NCBI GenBank assembly: GCA_028455995.1
Contig: JABELC010000003.1
Coordinates: forward strand, 3,472,001 to 3,536,000
Length of the DNA: 64,000 bases
Direction of reading: 5' to 3'
Source of the DNA: Scleromitrula shiraiana
Lineage: Eukaryota; Ascomycota; Leotiomycetes; Helotiales; Sclerotiniaceae
The notes under the pieces are model-generated. The model was given only the letters and a program-made list of their open reading frames with translations, was not told where the DNA came from and did no database searches. Both the position numbers and the translations under genes were made by a program. Numbering within the stretch: the stretch's first letter is position 1; every line of letters begins with the position of its first letter. Below are positions 35,901-46,969 of the stretch, piece by piece.

Positions 35901-36050
35901 GTGGGTGCTAGTGCGGAGGATATCAGGTATGTGATCATTGTGATAGCTCTTTTTGTATTCTTCTTGTACTTGGGCGATTGCTAACTTCTTTGATTGTATA
36001 GGCACAAAATTTCATTTGAGGTTGGGGAGACTTTTACTTGGACTTTTTAG
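32948..36050 (+). CDS. GH3 beta-glucosidase with PA14 insert, intracellular
   Basis: Eight exons, 32948-33139, 33190-33280, 33350-33384, 33433-33691, 33748-33967, 34016-35315, 35430-35926 and 36002-36050, give 880 residues. It hydrolyses terminal beta-glucosyl residues. The nucleophile is Asp270 in VMSDWGG, and ATIKHFVANEQE is the usual KHF block. A PA14 domain lies at about 425-575, the WESEGYDR acid/base region near 616-620, and a fibronectin-III-like end at about 740-880. There is no signal peptide; the first 55 residues are hydrophilic and Ser/Pro-rich, so it should act in the cytosol on imported sugars or small glycosides. Intron 2 (33281-33349) has a GC donor (GCAAGT). Intron 1 needs the weak donor GTCGGT; this is the least certain junction. 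It converges with the Zn2Cys6 gene. Confidence 0.92.
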
Positions 36051-36563
36051 TTATGGGCTGGTCTTATTTTCATGGGCCTTTTTTTCATTCGTCTCATTTC
36101 AGTTTAGTTTAGTTCTATATACTAGCAGGGATAGAGTTTACGAAGAGAAAGAAAGAGAAGATATACAAAGGCGGCGGTAATTTTGCTTTTGCTGCTAAAT
36201 GCTAAACCACCATTGGAACAAATCTACATTATATCTGCTTACATGTCCAACTTGAATCACATTCCAGACATTAATTGTTTAGGAAGGCCGGGATGAGGCA
36301 ACTATTTTATACTCCTGCTCTCGACAGCTGCGAACTGGATTTTTCCACCAAAGAAAGCTTGATGAATGAATACCTTCAAATGTTTTGGATTGTTATGCAT
36401 TCCAAGTCCCCTTCACTACTTTATCTGGTCCCTAAATTCTATACCTATAATATAATAGGTAGATATCTATTGAATACTAGAATCCCCTCGACCTGGCAAT
36501 GTCCAAATTACCAACTCCAAACCCAACGCACTAACCTCCCACCTTTCACTAAAGAGATTCTTC
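36051..36563. other. Convergent 3' spacer
   Basis: Separates the stop codons of the GH3 gene and the Zn2Cys6 regulator. It has no gene; the 99-codon plus ORF at 36275-36574 runs into the regulator on the opposite strand and has no domain. Confidence 0.6.
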
Positions 36564-38883
36564 CTAACACGTAGAAATTCCTGCGCAACCCATTGCCGAC
36601 AAATTGCCCACCGCCAACCCACTCAGATCACCCAAGTATTGCAACTCTCCCGCCCCAAACCCATCATCAAATGTATCTACTTCGATCCCCGCAACCACAT
36701 TATTTAAACCCTCTAAATCCACGCCCTGACCCATAAACCCCAACGGTAAATCATGTCGATTAATCTGTTGCTGCTGCTGTTGCTGCTGCTGATTACTCCC
36801 ACCATCCATCTGTGCTAACCTCCCAGCCCCCAACCCCCCATAAGGAGAGCCACCCCTCCTCGTCTCTCCACCCACTCCCGCACCAGCAAAAACACCTCTC
36901 GCAATAACCTTCAACTCCCTCTCCGTCCCCTTCCCACCCTCCCAAACCTGCGCAAAAACCTTCGTAACCCCCAATCCCAAACGAATCCTATCCCTCGTCA
37001 TCTTCCATTCACTCCCCGTATCTGCACCCGTCTTCGCATCCAAAACGAATGCGCAAGCGCTGAGATTCGCTAGGGTGCATTTTGTGATGCCGCAGATTCC
37101 GAGGGGAGTATGGAGGAGGATGGGGGAGGGGAGTGCGTAGAGGTTTATGGCGGTTTTGGCTGCTTCGATGGTTTTTTTCGTGTGGAGCCATTGGGTGAGG
37201 TCTTCGGAACCGCTGGGTGGGGTTACGGGGGGTGGACGGGCGCAGCGGGAGATTTTCTCGAGGGGTGAGTGGTAGAGGCGGGAGAGTGGTCGATGGATGT
37301 ATACTAGGGATCTGTTTGTGTCTTCATTAGTATTCATTCGTGTATTCAGTATTAGATTGCAAAATCCATTCACGTACGTTTGTAACATGTTATGGGCCTG
37401 GAATAATAGCTCATCTATCTCCTCGTTCTTATCCGCCACTCTTTGTTTTTCTTTCGGCAAATGTATTTTCCAATTGAGGAGCATAGCATCCGCATTTGTT
37501 ACTGCAGATTCCAAGATCTGGTGTTTACCTTTCCCATTTATTACGCCGAGTACAGTATTCATTATACGAGCAAGATCAATAAGATAGGTAAAAGAGGAAA
37601 AGATAGGCATTTCGTCTTCAAAGTCACGCGTATCGTACTCGGATAAGGTTCTCGGTCTAGGTATGAGCTGATAGATGTTAGTCTAAGTGGATTCATTGTA
37701 GGAGACAATGGATACCTACTCCGCTTTCGTAATTGTAATGTTCACAAGGTAAGTCTACATGTGATTCGATAGTCGCTAGACTATTATTGATCTGTTAGTT
37801 GATCTGTGAGTCTTCATACTAGCTGCTACTCACATGAAGCCCGGAGCACTAGCCACCGCAGCAAACACTGCATCGACGATAAATAAGCCCCAGTACGTTC
37901 TCCTCCAGCTTTCGGCTAATATTGGATCTCGTTCCATGCCAGCAAATGTCCGATGATTCATCCCAATTTCCAGGGCCATATAAATATCCCTATCTAATAT
38001 GACACGTGCATGGTCTCTATCATCTTCTCCGTGAGTAGCAATAGCTAACAGTAGTAATGCTTGTATACTGAAACCATTTTTCGGTAATCTTGATAATTCA
38101 GACTGATTCAGAGCAATAGCTCGAAACTCTGATGATGATAAATCCGATGCATAGAGTGATCCGATATATTGCACAACAGGTAGAAGATTTCTCAAGGAGT
38201 CTGGATCAGATTCTAATCTGTTGAGGAACTGTCGTTTTGGCAGAATGTAAGGATGAGCTTTGTGAAAGAAGCTATAATTGCGTCAATATTGGAAGTTAGG
38301 AATGGGTTTGGAATAACGAACTTATAATAAAGATCGATCAACCTCCTAGGATCTACAGCAGGCTTGACAGTGCTAACACGAGACGATGAACTGGCAGGAC
38401 TCGGAGCTTCAGATGATGGTCGAGTCCACGAATCACTGGAAGAATTGCAAACAAGAGACCCAGCGGAACTGGAATATCCTCCTTGATCAATCATACTGGG
38501 TTTCGCATGGGCTTGCTCTTTGATGGAGCTTCTTTTTCGAGGGGCATTTCTATCCCGCATACCTCTTCGAGACTTTGCATAAAAACATGGCTTATCATCT
38601 TGTTGACAACGACTACACGATGGCATCTCTGCTCCGCATTTTACATGACGACTACGACACTGTAAAGTGATTAGTATACAGATGACAAAAAGAATGTTAT
38701 TCGACATACAGGGACGCATGCTAACGATACCCGGATACCACCTCTCGACTCGTGAATGTTAGTTATCGGTTGATTAGTATTCTGAGTTTCTTGAACCGGC
38801 GATCCGAAATCGAAGAACATAGACATGTTTTCTTCTACGTCTTTCGACGATGGTAAGTGAGACCTAGGACTCTCAGAGCCCAT
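36564..38883 (-). CDS. Zn2Cys6 fungal transcription factor
   Basis: Exons 38710-38883, 38322-38659, 37834-38271, 37720-37780, 37379-37667 (or to 37378) and 36564-37311 (minus) give 682 residues. The Zn2Cys6 cluster has the exact spacing C56-x2-C59-x6-C66-x6-C73-x2-C76-x6-C83. It is followed by a basic stretch RRGMRDRNAPRKR and a fungal-specific transcription factor middle homology region (FFHKAHPYILPKRQFLNR ... SWRRTYWGLFIVDAVFAA). The C-terminal part has a Gln tract (nine or ten Q). The 37312-37377 intron is 66 nt and free of stops; I removed it because TACTAAT, a good donor and the resulting TSLVYIHRPLSRL junction support it. The target is unknown. It converges with a GH3 beta-glucosidase, so sugar regulation is possible but unproven. 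Confidence 0.88.
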
Positions 38884-41087
38884 TGTTTTCTTTCGTGGAT
38901 GTTAAGTTTCGGTAAACTGGTTGTGCACAACGACGTTATAGTGGAAGTCCGAAACTCAGAAGCCTCAGAATACCGTTGTGGTCGGATAGGGTACTGCTTG
39001 TTATACAATTCTTATTTTTAACGCTATTTCACGAGCTGAGATGTGGTACTACAAGCTGATGATCCTAATTCAAGACTTTAGAATCGTATAGAGTATAGAA
39101 CTATATTCGATCGAGGATTCTTGTGTAAATTAAGTCTATCCCTGTTTAGGTTCTTTATTCCTGAAGTAAGCTTGTTTGAATGTCAGCATACTACTCTCAC
39201 CTGTTGTCAGCAAGAGATCGAAAGAATCCTTGATATTTTCCCAGCACACGGAGACTCCATTGGGAATTTTGGGCATTTCAAGATTTGAATTCTGATAGGG
39301 TGTCACAAGTTACATCTTTGGCTTCGCGGACTGGGCATAGTTAAGTCCGAGTCTGTGATCGGCTTCGAACCAATCAAAATTTCTCTTGCCATTATAGCAT
39401 GCGCCAAGCACTGAAAAGACCAGACCTGCGGTATTCGTCATTTGAGCACCTCCCGAGAAAGGTGGAATCAAAGGCATCTTCAATAATCACATATGCATCA
39501 ATAACAGTTACCTGGCGTGGGATAATCATGAGATCTGGGGAAAGGTAGCAATCAAGGCGCAGTCAATTGGCAAATCGGTATAATATTCATAAGAGCATTC
39601 TATACCATCCATACTAACTGACAAGGTAATTGATATGTACAACAAGTGGTGGCTATTGCGGCTTTCACCAAAGTCCGACAAACTGACCAGTATAGTGCTC
39701 ATTCATAATTTAATCGTGGATTAGTCTGACTCCAACTCCAGAAGACGATCGATATTGGGAACTAGCATTGCTAGATGTTGCTTAGAAGCAAATCGCACAA
39801 TTTTATGTAGTTCATCTCATCTGCAAGTGTCCCAGGAGTAGAATATATGAGGGTATTGACTGGAAAATTGTACGAGCAAAGATCCGGCAAAACACCCGGA
39901 AGGATTCTGTGGGATTCAGCCCTGTATATGTCTTGAGATTGAGATTCTTCCACAAAACTTATTGTGAATAACATATGAGCCATAAATCCTTCACCAGCCA
40001 CTATACTGACGTATGGCTCGAGGGCTAGTAGTATAAGAACGATGCATCCCTGAGCGGTGAATATTAAGCGCATTGCATTGTCAGCACATTGCAGACAGCG
40101 CAAGTACTTAATAGGTGCAAAATATAACCAAAACAAGCTACAAACGAGAAAGTAAAATATTGCTCAGGGAATGATCATGAAAGATCTTATCTCATACAAC
40201 ATATAGTTGTGCCGTTCCAAGATGTAAGGGGGCTGAGTTCTTGAACATGAACTGTCGAATAATGAGCATAGTTAAGTTGATGGCGATTGTGATGAATCGC
40301 CTGTGCAACGGTCAGCTTATGTTTTAGTCTTTTAGTAATGTTTTGAGCATTTGTCATTTTCCAAAATTGGTGAAATGGCCAATCTAGAGCGACTCCTGAT
40401 CCTTGGTAGAAAACGGCAGCACAACGTCCTAGGAGTATTAGGACCGCGTGGACGGCACGGGGGTTTAGAATTCCTAGAAGCAATTTGGTGTGAAGTACAA
40501 CATTAGCTGGAGCTCGGGGAAAATAGCCAGTACGAATATATAGAACGGGTGAATATATCCGCATCGAAATGGAAAGATGAACCGGCTGAGTTTCTTTCGA
40601 AGAAAACTTCCATAACCATTCTATTATGTAAAGCTTTTACTCCAAAAACGGATATGCACGCAACACGCAACAACCTTAGACTTCGTTCGGATCGATTTTT
40701 TTTATTTACTAGTAACTTGAAGCAAAATCCTTATAGATTTAAATTTATAGTCTAAATAGTGTTTAGTTAATAATTATATTTAAATTGATTATTGATTATT
40801 GATTATTGATTATTAGTTTTTATATATTAAATATTCAAGTTACTAAAATTTATACTAATATTAAAATATAAAAGTTATTACTACTAATAGTAGTACGAAA
40901 AAAAAGTGCTTCGAACGGGATCTTAATGCACAATTCCCAGATCAGATAAAGAAAAATTACCTCGGTACGTCATGACTAAGCACCTCCATCATCTCAAGCT
41001 TCACATTCTTGAACAATAACTCGATCCATCTGTAACCACCATGTCCTCATAAACCACAATATAAAGCACCAAACCAATGCCCACCAA
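38884..41087. other. Intergenic with unrecognised minus-strand ORFs
   Basis: Two neighbouring minus-strand open frames, 40187-40564 (125 codons) and 39771-40136 (121 codons), each contain hydrophobic stretches (for example LLLGILNPRAVHAVLILLG and GCIVLILLALEPYVSIVAG). A GT...AG pair lies between them, but joining it does not keep the frame. They may be one decayed membrane-protein gene; I do not recognise a family. 40740-40910 is AT-rich. The 180 bp before PEX2 have no ORF. Confidence 0.4.
40710..40845. repeat. Inverted 12-mer bounding a small AT-rich segment
   Basis: TAGTAACTTGAA at 40710-40721 and its exact reverse complement at 40834-40845 enclose 112 AT-rich bases that include four GATTATT units. 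It may be a miniature fold-back element. Confidence 0.55.
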
Positions 41088-42584
41088 ATGCCACCCAACG
41101 ACTTCACACTCGCGCAACAACGACTCGCAGCGCGTCGACTTGCGCGCGAAACGGCTGCTCAAAATCACCTCACCGCACAACGCCGCGCTTCCCAACTAAC
41201 GCAACAAATATCCTCCCTCCCCTTCCCATTCTCTCGGCTCGGCCACGCGGGTCTCACAACGTGGTCTTCTATATCTGGACGATCGGGAACTTCTCCTTCA
41301 TATCGAGTAGGACAGGTAGATGCCGAATTACTCGATGAAGAATTACTTGAACTATTAAAGGGACAAGTAGGCGAGGGGTTGAAGTATTTCGGAACTCATA
41401 TACAAGATGATTGGTCTGCTGAAATTATGCTCCTCTTACGAGCAGCGCTTTTCAAATTATCGGTTTGGGATCACGACGCTACATACGGTGCATCGTTGCA
41501 GAATCTAAAGTTTACGGACGCAAGAAAATCAGGTCCGGTACTTGTATCTCCTTCGAGATGGCAAAAGGGTCTCTATGGGCTTTTCACAGTTGGAGGAAAA
41601 TACGCCTGGACGAGATGGGAAAATCACCTCTTGGATACCGATAATGGATACGATACGCCCTCACCTCTCATGCGCCGTCTATCGCGCCTCACATCCGCCC
41701 TCTCCAGCGTCCATTCCACAGCCGCATTTATATCCTTCCTCACATTCCTCGTAAACGGTCGCTACCGCACCCTTCTCGATCGAATCCTCCGATTACGGCT
41801 CGCGCCCCCAAGTAGCCAGGTCAGTCGCGAGGTCTCGTTCGAATATCTCAATCGTCAACTCGTATGGCATGCCTTTACCGAATTTCTACTTTTCGTGCTC
41901 CCGCTTGTGGGGATCGCAAGATGGAGACGTTTTCTTTCTCGTGCATGGAGGAAGACGAAATCTGTCTTTACTACTTCTTCTTCCGATGACGATGATGGGA
42001 ATAAGGCGGAAAAGAAAGGCGAATTATCATTTCTCCCCGAACGCACCTGCGCTATTTGTTACCATGATCAAAATATTCTTTCAAGTAATAACCCCAACGA
42101 AGCAACAATGGCGAGCGGAGTTATAGGAAGTGCACAAACTGATATTACGAATCCATACGAGACGGTTGAATGTGGATGTCTATATTGTTTCGTGTGTATA
42201 GCGAGTAAATTGGAGGCGGAGGAGGGAGAGGGATGGGTGTGTTTGAGGTGTGGGGAGGAGGTTAGGGAGTGTAGACCTTGGAGTGGGGATGTTTTGATTG
42301 AGGAGACGGAGACGGCGAAGGGTACAGAAATGGAGAAGGAAAAGGAAAAGAATATCGAGAGAGAAAAGAATGTAGGATTCAGCAGAGATAATTCAGATAT
42401 GGAAACTCTCGAACCAAACCGCATGGTGGAGAAAGAAAAAGGAAAAGTAAAAGGAAAGGAAAAGGAAAACGATGACGATAATTCGGAATCAGATCGTCAA
42501 TCCCAGATGGGCCAGGAGGAAACCTATGATGAGGAAGAAGATCAGGGGTTCTTGGATGAGGAGGATGAGGGTGATGAATATTAA
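41088..42584 (+). CDS. PEX2: Peroxin-2, RING-type peroxisomal E3 ligase subunit
   Basis: Single exon, 498 residues. With Pex10 and Pex12, Pex2 forms the peroxisomal membrane ligase that ubiquitinates the import receptor Pex5 for recycling. The N-terminal Pex2/Pex12 domain is visible (VGQVDAELLDEELLELLKGQ near residue 77, then hydrophobic membrane segments at about 200-225 and 260-280). The RING has Cys321 and Cys324 in CAICY, then CGCLYCFVC (Cys362, 364, 367, 370) and CLRC near 384-387. The position normally held by His is Cys364. The last 85 residues are Glu/Lys/Asp-rich and probably disordered, longer than the core family requires. It converges with RLM1. The start was chosen as the first in-frame ATG that keeps the N-terminal helix. 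Confidence 0.9.
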   Translation: MPPNDFTLAQQRLAARRLARETAAQNHLTAQRRASQLTQQISSLPFPFSRLGHAGLTTWSSISGRSGTSPSYRVGQVDAELLDEELLELLKGQVGEGLKYFGTHIQDDWSAEIMLLLRAALFKLSVWDHDATYGASLQNLKFTDARKSGPVLVSPSRWQKGLYGLFTVGGKYAWTRWENHLLDTDNGYDTPSPLMRRLSRLTSALSSVHSTAAFISFLTFLVNGRYRTLLDRILRLRLAPPSSQVSREVSFEYLNRQLVWHAFTEFLLFVLPLVGIARWRRFLSRAWRKTKSVFTTSSSDDDDGNKAEKKGELSFLPERTCAICYHDQNILSSNNPNEATMASGVIGSAQTDITNPYETVECGCLYCFVCIASKLEAEEGEGWVCLRCGEEVRECRPWSGDVLIEETETAKGTEMEKEKEKNIEREKNVGFSRDNSDMETLEPNRMVEKEKGKVKGKEKENDDDNSESDRQSQMGQEETYDEEEDQGFLDEEDEGDEY

Positions 42585-43003
42585 TTTATCTGTTTATTCA
42601 TTAATAGCTTTTTTTGCTTCTTATTTTATTATTTGTTTCTATTTTCTGTATTTCTGATACCAATTTTCCCACCATTTTTTTTCTTCTGGCGTTCCAAAGG
42701 AGACAAGGTGGGTATCGGATGGATGGATGGGTGGATGGATGGAAGGAAAATTCTCGAGGCAGGGAAGGCGTATGACAAATACGATGGGGGTGATGGTGAT
42801 GATGATGATGATGATAACGGTAATGGTATAGAATATCATAATGATAGGATAGTATAGTATAGTATAGTATAACATCACTTAATATATACCAACTTACTAC
42901 ATACATCCTACCATTCATTCCAACCCCAAGCCATTTCAATTAATTAAAACTCTACTTCACTATATATTATCCACATCTTACTACATACCACACATACACA
43001 CCC

Positions 43004-43038
<35 letters not shown>

Positions 43039-44843
43039 AACATATATAATCAAATATCTTCCTAGAGTCCTCACTTCCAATTAATCACCTCACCTCACCT
43101 CACCTCACCTCACCTCACTTCACTTCCCTTCCCTTACCATCCACTAGCACTAAAATAAACACAAAAACTCTTTAGTATAAACTTGAACATAAACCTTAAA
43201 TATCGCATCTAGTCAAGTCAAGTCAAGTGAAGTGAAGAAAGATCTCGAGCTCGAAAATAGGCTAGGCGCATGGGGAAACGTATATCGAAATCGAAATCGA
43301 AATCGATTGAGTGGATGGATTGGTTGATTTGTTCGTTGTATTGTATTGTATTATATTATATTATATTATATTATTTTATATTATATTATATTATATTATA
43401 TTATATTATATTATATTATATTATATTATATTATATTATATTATATTATATTATATTATATTATATTATATTATATTATATATTCGTTTGTTAGATGAGA
43501 GGAAGGAGAAGGAGAAGGGGAAGGAGAAGGAGGAGAAAAGATATGTACATGTTATATATGTTATATGACGTATATATAACCAAATATAGCCAAATAACGA
43601 AACAAAACCAAACGAAACGGGATAAAATAGAATAGTTTAAAGCTATTAAAAACTCTATATCCTACATCATTATCTCCACACTTCAAAACCTAGAATTTAA
43701 ATCTTAAAAACATGCATATATGCATATATGCATATATACTAGCCTGAGTATTTAGAATATAATATAATATAATATAACATATCAAACTACTACTACTAAT
43801 AATAATGAGACGAGATGAGAGATATATATTTCAAGTTGAATTTCCTTATTTCCTTATCTATCTATTCATTACATCAATACATAATCAATACACCATCAAT
43901 ACACAATCAATACATCTATAAAATTCCACACTATCATAATATCATAACTTGAACCAAATACTACTTACTAGTAAATAGATTCATTCATTTATAAGTGCCA
44001 GTGATAAATACTACTACTAGTAGTAGCCAATATATCGCGAATGTGAATTATATTATATTATAAATACTACTAGCAATAAATTAAATTAAATTAGATTAAA
44101 ACAAATCAATATCTCGAACTAATAAGATGGAATAGAATAAATCCATTATTCATTCATTCAACTATCCTACTGCTCACTTCCCATTCCTATTCCCGTTCCT
44201 ACTCCCCCCTTCTCACTCTTATTCTCACTCTCATTCTCATTCTCACTCTCACTCTTTCCGACCTCATCTCATTTCAAATAAAAACAAATCAAATCAAATT
44301 CCTACTTATCCATCCCATCCCATCCCATCCAAAGAAATTCCATCCAAACCCCAAACTCCAAAATATAAACCCACAACCACCCATAGAAAGATAGAAAGAA
44401 AGAAGAATAAATATCCATAGCATAGCATAGGTTTTTCTCCTCCTCTTGAAGTATATGTAAATTGCAAATCAATGAATGAAAGAATGAATGAAAAATAACA
44501 ACATGACATACATACATATATAACATACATAGATAGATTCCCAAATCCAATCCATCCTAATACCAATAAATAAATAAACAAACAAACAAACAAAATGCAT
44601 TTAAAATGCATTTAAGATATACCATATACCATAAAACATATAACATATAAATAAATAAATAAATTCTCAATACAATTTATCTTAACTTATCCTACCCTAA
44701 CCTAACCTAAATATCCTATCCCATATCCTATCCTATATCCTAGACTATCCAACCAGCTCCCCATCCCACCCAACCCAACCAATCAATCAAATCCTAAACC
44801 TATCCATCGATCCATCGATCCATCTTTCCACCCACCAATCAAT
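42585..44843. other. Convergent spacer of PEX2 and RLM1, satellite-rich
   Basis: No gene is seen. It contains GATGGATG and GATGAT runs near 42718-42812, (AT)n near 43010-43034, (CACCT)n near 43087-43120, the large TTATA array, GGAGAA runs near 43501-43535, ATGCATAT units near 43710-43738, CATTCT/CACTCT units near 44210-44260 and TAAA/CAAA runs near 44565-44600. The many 70-100-codon ORFs come from these repeats. Confidence 0.6.
43347..43482. repeat. (TTATA)n array, the longest satellite of the window
   Basis: About 27 pentanucleotide units over 135 bp, with one changed unit near 43371-43380. Because a 5-bp unit cycles through all frames, it yields long Tyr/Ile ORFs that are not genes. Confidence 0.95.
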
Positions 44844-46969
44844 CTAACCCTCCAACTTCGGCCTCTTCGAATCCGTCCCAGCCCCCGCCCCCTCCCTCTC
44901 CCCATCCTGCTCTGGAGTTTTCCTCTTCCCCGCCGCCGCATTACCACTACCACTCCCCGTTCCAATCCCTAGCCCCGTCCCCGCACCCAACGAACTATCA
45001 TCTCTCAAAAAGCTCGGCCCCGTCCCCACCACCGGGGTCGCAAAATTAAGCGGACTAGGTAGCGTATTTGAATCACTACCCCTATAATTCCACTCCGGGT
45101 AGAACGACGACGGACTAGGGAGGAATTCATTTGTGAATCTCGATGGGAGCGCCGAGACCGGTGTATCGATTATATTGTTTGAATTGTTGTTATTATTTGC
45201 GTTGGAATTATTATTAGAGCCGGTGGCGTTGGTAGATTGAGTGACGGGATGTGGACGGGCGAAGGGATTAGGTGGTCCGGAGGCTCCCGCTGATAGGAGG
45301 GCTGATGCCGAAGGTGATGGTGGTGGGAGGACCATGCTAGTATGATCACCACCGTTTCGACGTGCATTTGAGGTTGCGTTTGCGGAACGTGGAGATGAAT
45401 CCTCTGCAGTTGCAGATCCACCATTATCAGATGCTTCTTCAGGAATTTGTACCTTAAGAATAGGCCTCTTTCCGCCACCGGCACTTAATTGTGCACTATT
45501 TACACGTGATGGTGGAGGAAAGCTATCCACAGATGACAAAGAAATATTGCGATTTTTATTGTGCGTTTGAGATCTTTGTGGTGGTGATGGTGGTTTGACA
45601 CGATTAACGGTAACATCTACAGATTGAGAACGGCCTGGCTCTTGTTTTAACGAATCAGAATTAGATGTTGAGCTAGCCCAATGTTGTGAAAGAATTGATC
45701 GACTTTCATCAATTGGAGTAAATATACTCCTAGATTTAATAGACATCCTTTTAACCGGTTCTAACATTTGTGGCTGTGGTTGCGATTGTTGCTGTTCTGG
45801 AGATGGCTGCTGGGGAGGCTGTTGAGGAGGAGGCTGTGGAATTTGCTGTTGTGATGGTTGAGGAGGAGAAGCAGTAGGGCGCGAAGATGGTCTTTCTTGT
45901 GGTGGGAAAGATGGTGGCATTGACCTTCTTTGTTCTTCTAAGTAGATTTGGTGTGCATTTGGATGTGGAGGAGGATGCTGCTGGGGATGTTGTTGGGGAT
46001 GTTGTTGAGGATGCTGCTGAGGCATTTGTTGAGGGCGTTGAGGATGCTGAGGATGTTGCTGAATATGTTGCGCATGTGGATGTGGAGGAGGATGTTGCTG
46101 TGGGTGTGGCTGATGATGTTGTGGTGGTCCAAAGTTAGCATATTGTGGCCCAGGACTCTGATGGGGATGAGGAATTCCTTGAGGTGGTCCTTGCATATGC
46201 GCTGGAAGGCCATGAGGATGTGGTGGTAAACCAGGAGTCATTTGTGGGTTGTAAGGTTGTGGATTTGGCGCAAATGCGAAATGACCATTTGGTGGTTGAG
46301 GGGTTCCATGGGGATGTGGTACAAGATTGGAGCTTGGTCTTCGAACTGCATTTCTAGAGGATGGTCTAGAATTCATTACAGGTTGTGGAGTATGCTGGCG
46401 TTGATGATGTTGTGGGAAAACGCCATTTGGAATTGGAGGCGAAGCGGATGGAGTATGATGTCGAATATGTTGAAACGCTTGTTGATGTGGGAATTGATGA
46501 GGAGGCATCATCGGTTCTACCGATCCATGATGAGAATGAGCTGGGGGCGAACCATCGTCATCATCATCATCGTCGTCATCTTTCCCCCCTTTACCCATGA
46601 AATCAGCAGGCCCTTTATGCTCGTTGGCTCCTCCATACTATCATTATATATCAGTTATAATTCTTGCGCCAGACGCGGAAAAACACGTACATATTGGTAT
46701 CTTGTCAAGATTTCTCCAATATCACCACTCGAATACTCGTATAATTTCTTATTGTTACCAAATATTATAACCGCGACATCGACGGAACAGAGAACGGAGA
46801 GCTCATGCGCCTTCTTAAACAATCCACCTTTGCGCTTTAGGAAGGTGCTGTAAGAAAAAGAAAAGATTAGACTTTTTGCGCCGCAGATGATTTACTTCAC
46901 AAAGAGAACTTACACAGAGCGGTTTCTATCATCCTTGATAGCTTTGATCTCGATTTTTCTTCTCCCCAT
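44844..46969 (-). CDS. RLM1: MADS-box transcription factor, Rlm1/MEF2 type
   Basis: Exons 46914-46969, 46691-46847 and 44844-46637 (minus) give 668 residues. Residues 1-60 are a textbook MEF2-type MADS box (MGRRKIEIKAIKDD, VTFLKRKGGLFKKAHELS, VAVIIFGNNKKLYEY), which binds CTA(A/T)4TAG-like sites as a dimer. In yeast and moulds Rlm1 is the nuclear target of the Slt2/Mpk1 cell-wall-integrity MAP kinase. The rest is low-complexity: a run of nine Asp, then about 200 residues rich in His, Gln and Pro, then Ser/Asn-rich parts and a basic C-terminus with KRKTPEQD and SKRPKLEG, plausible nuclear localisation signals. The MADS box is split by intron 1 (46848-46913) after Ser18. It is preceded by about 8 kb with no recognisable gene. 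Confidence 0.94.

Noticed and set aside
37781..37833. Apparent non-canonical (GT-CA or TG-AG) splice in the Zn2Cys6 gene
   Set aside because: Using the acceptor ending at 37781 gives a normal 53-nt GT-AG intron and restores the frame.
43270..43568. Tyr/Ile-rich ORFs of 74-85 codons
   Set aside because: Produced by the TTATA pentanucleotide array, which lacks stops in these frames.
45887..46853. Several long plus-strand ORFs, including one of 203 codons
   Set aside because: Antisense shadows of the CAT/CAC/CAG-rich RLM1 coding region.
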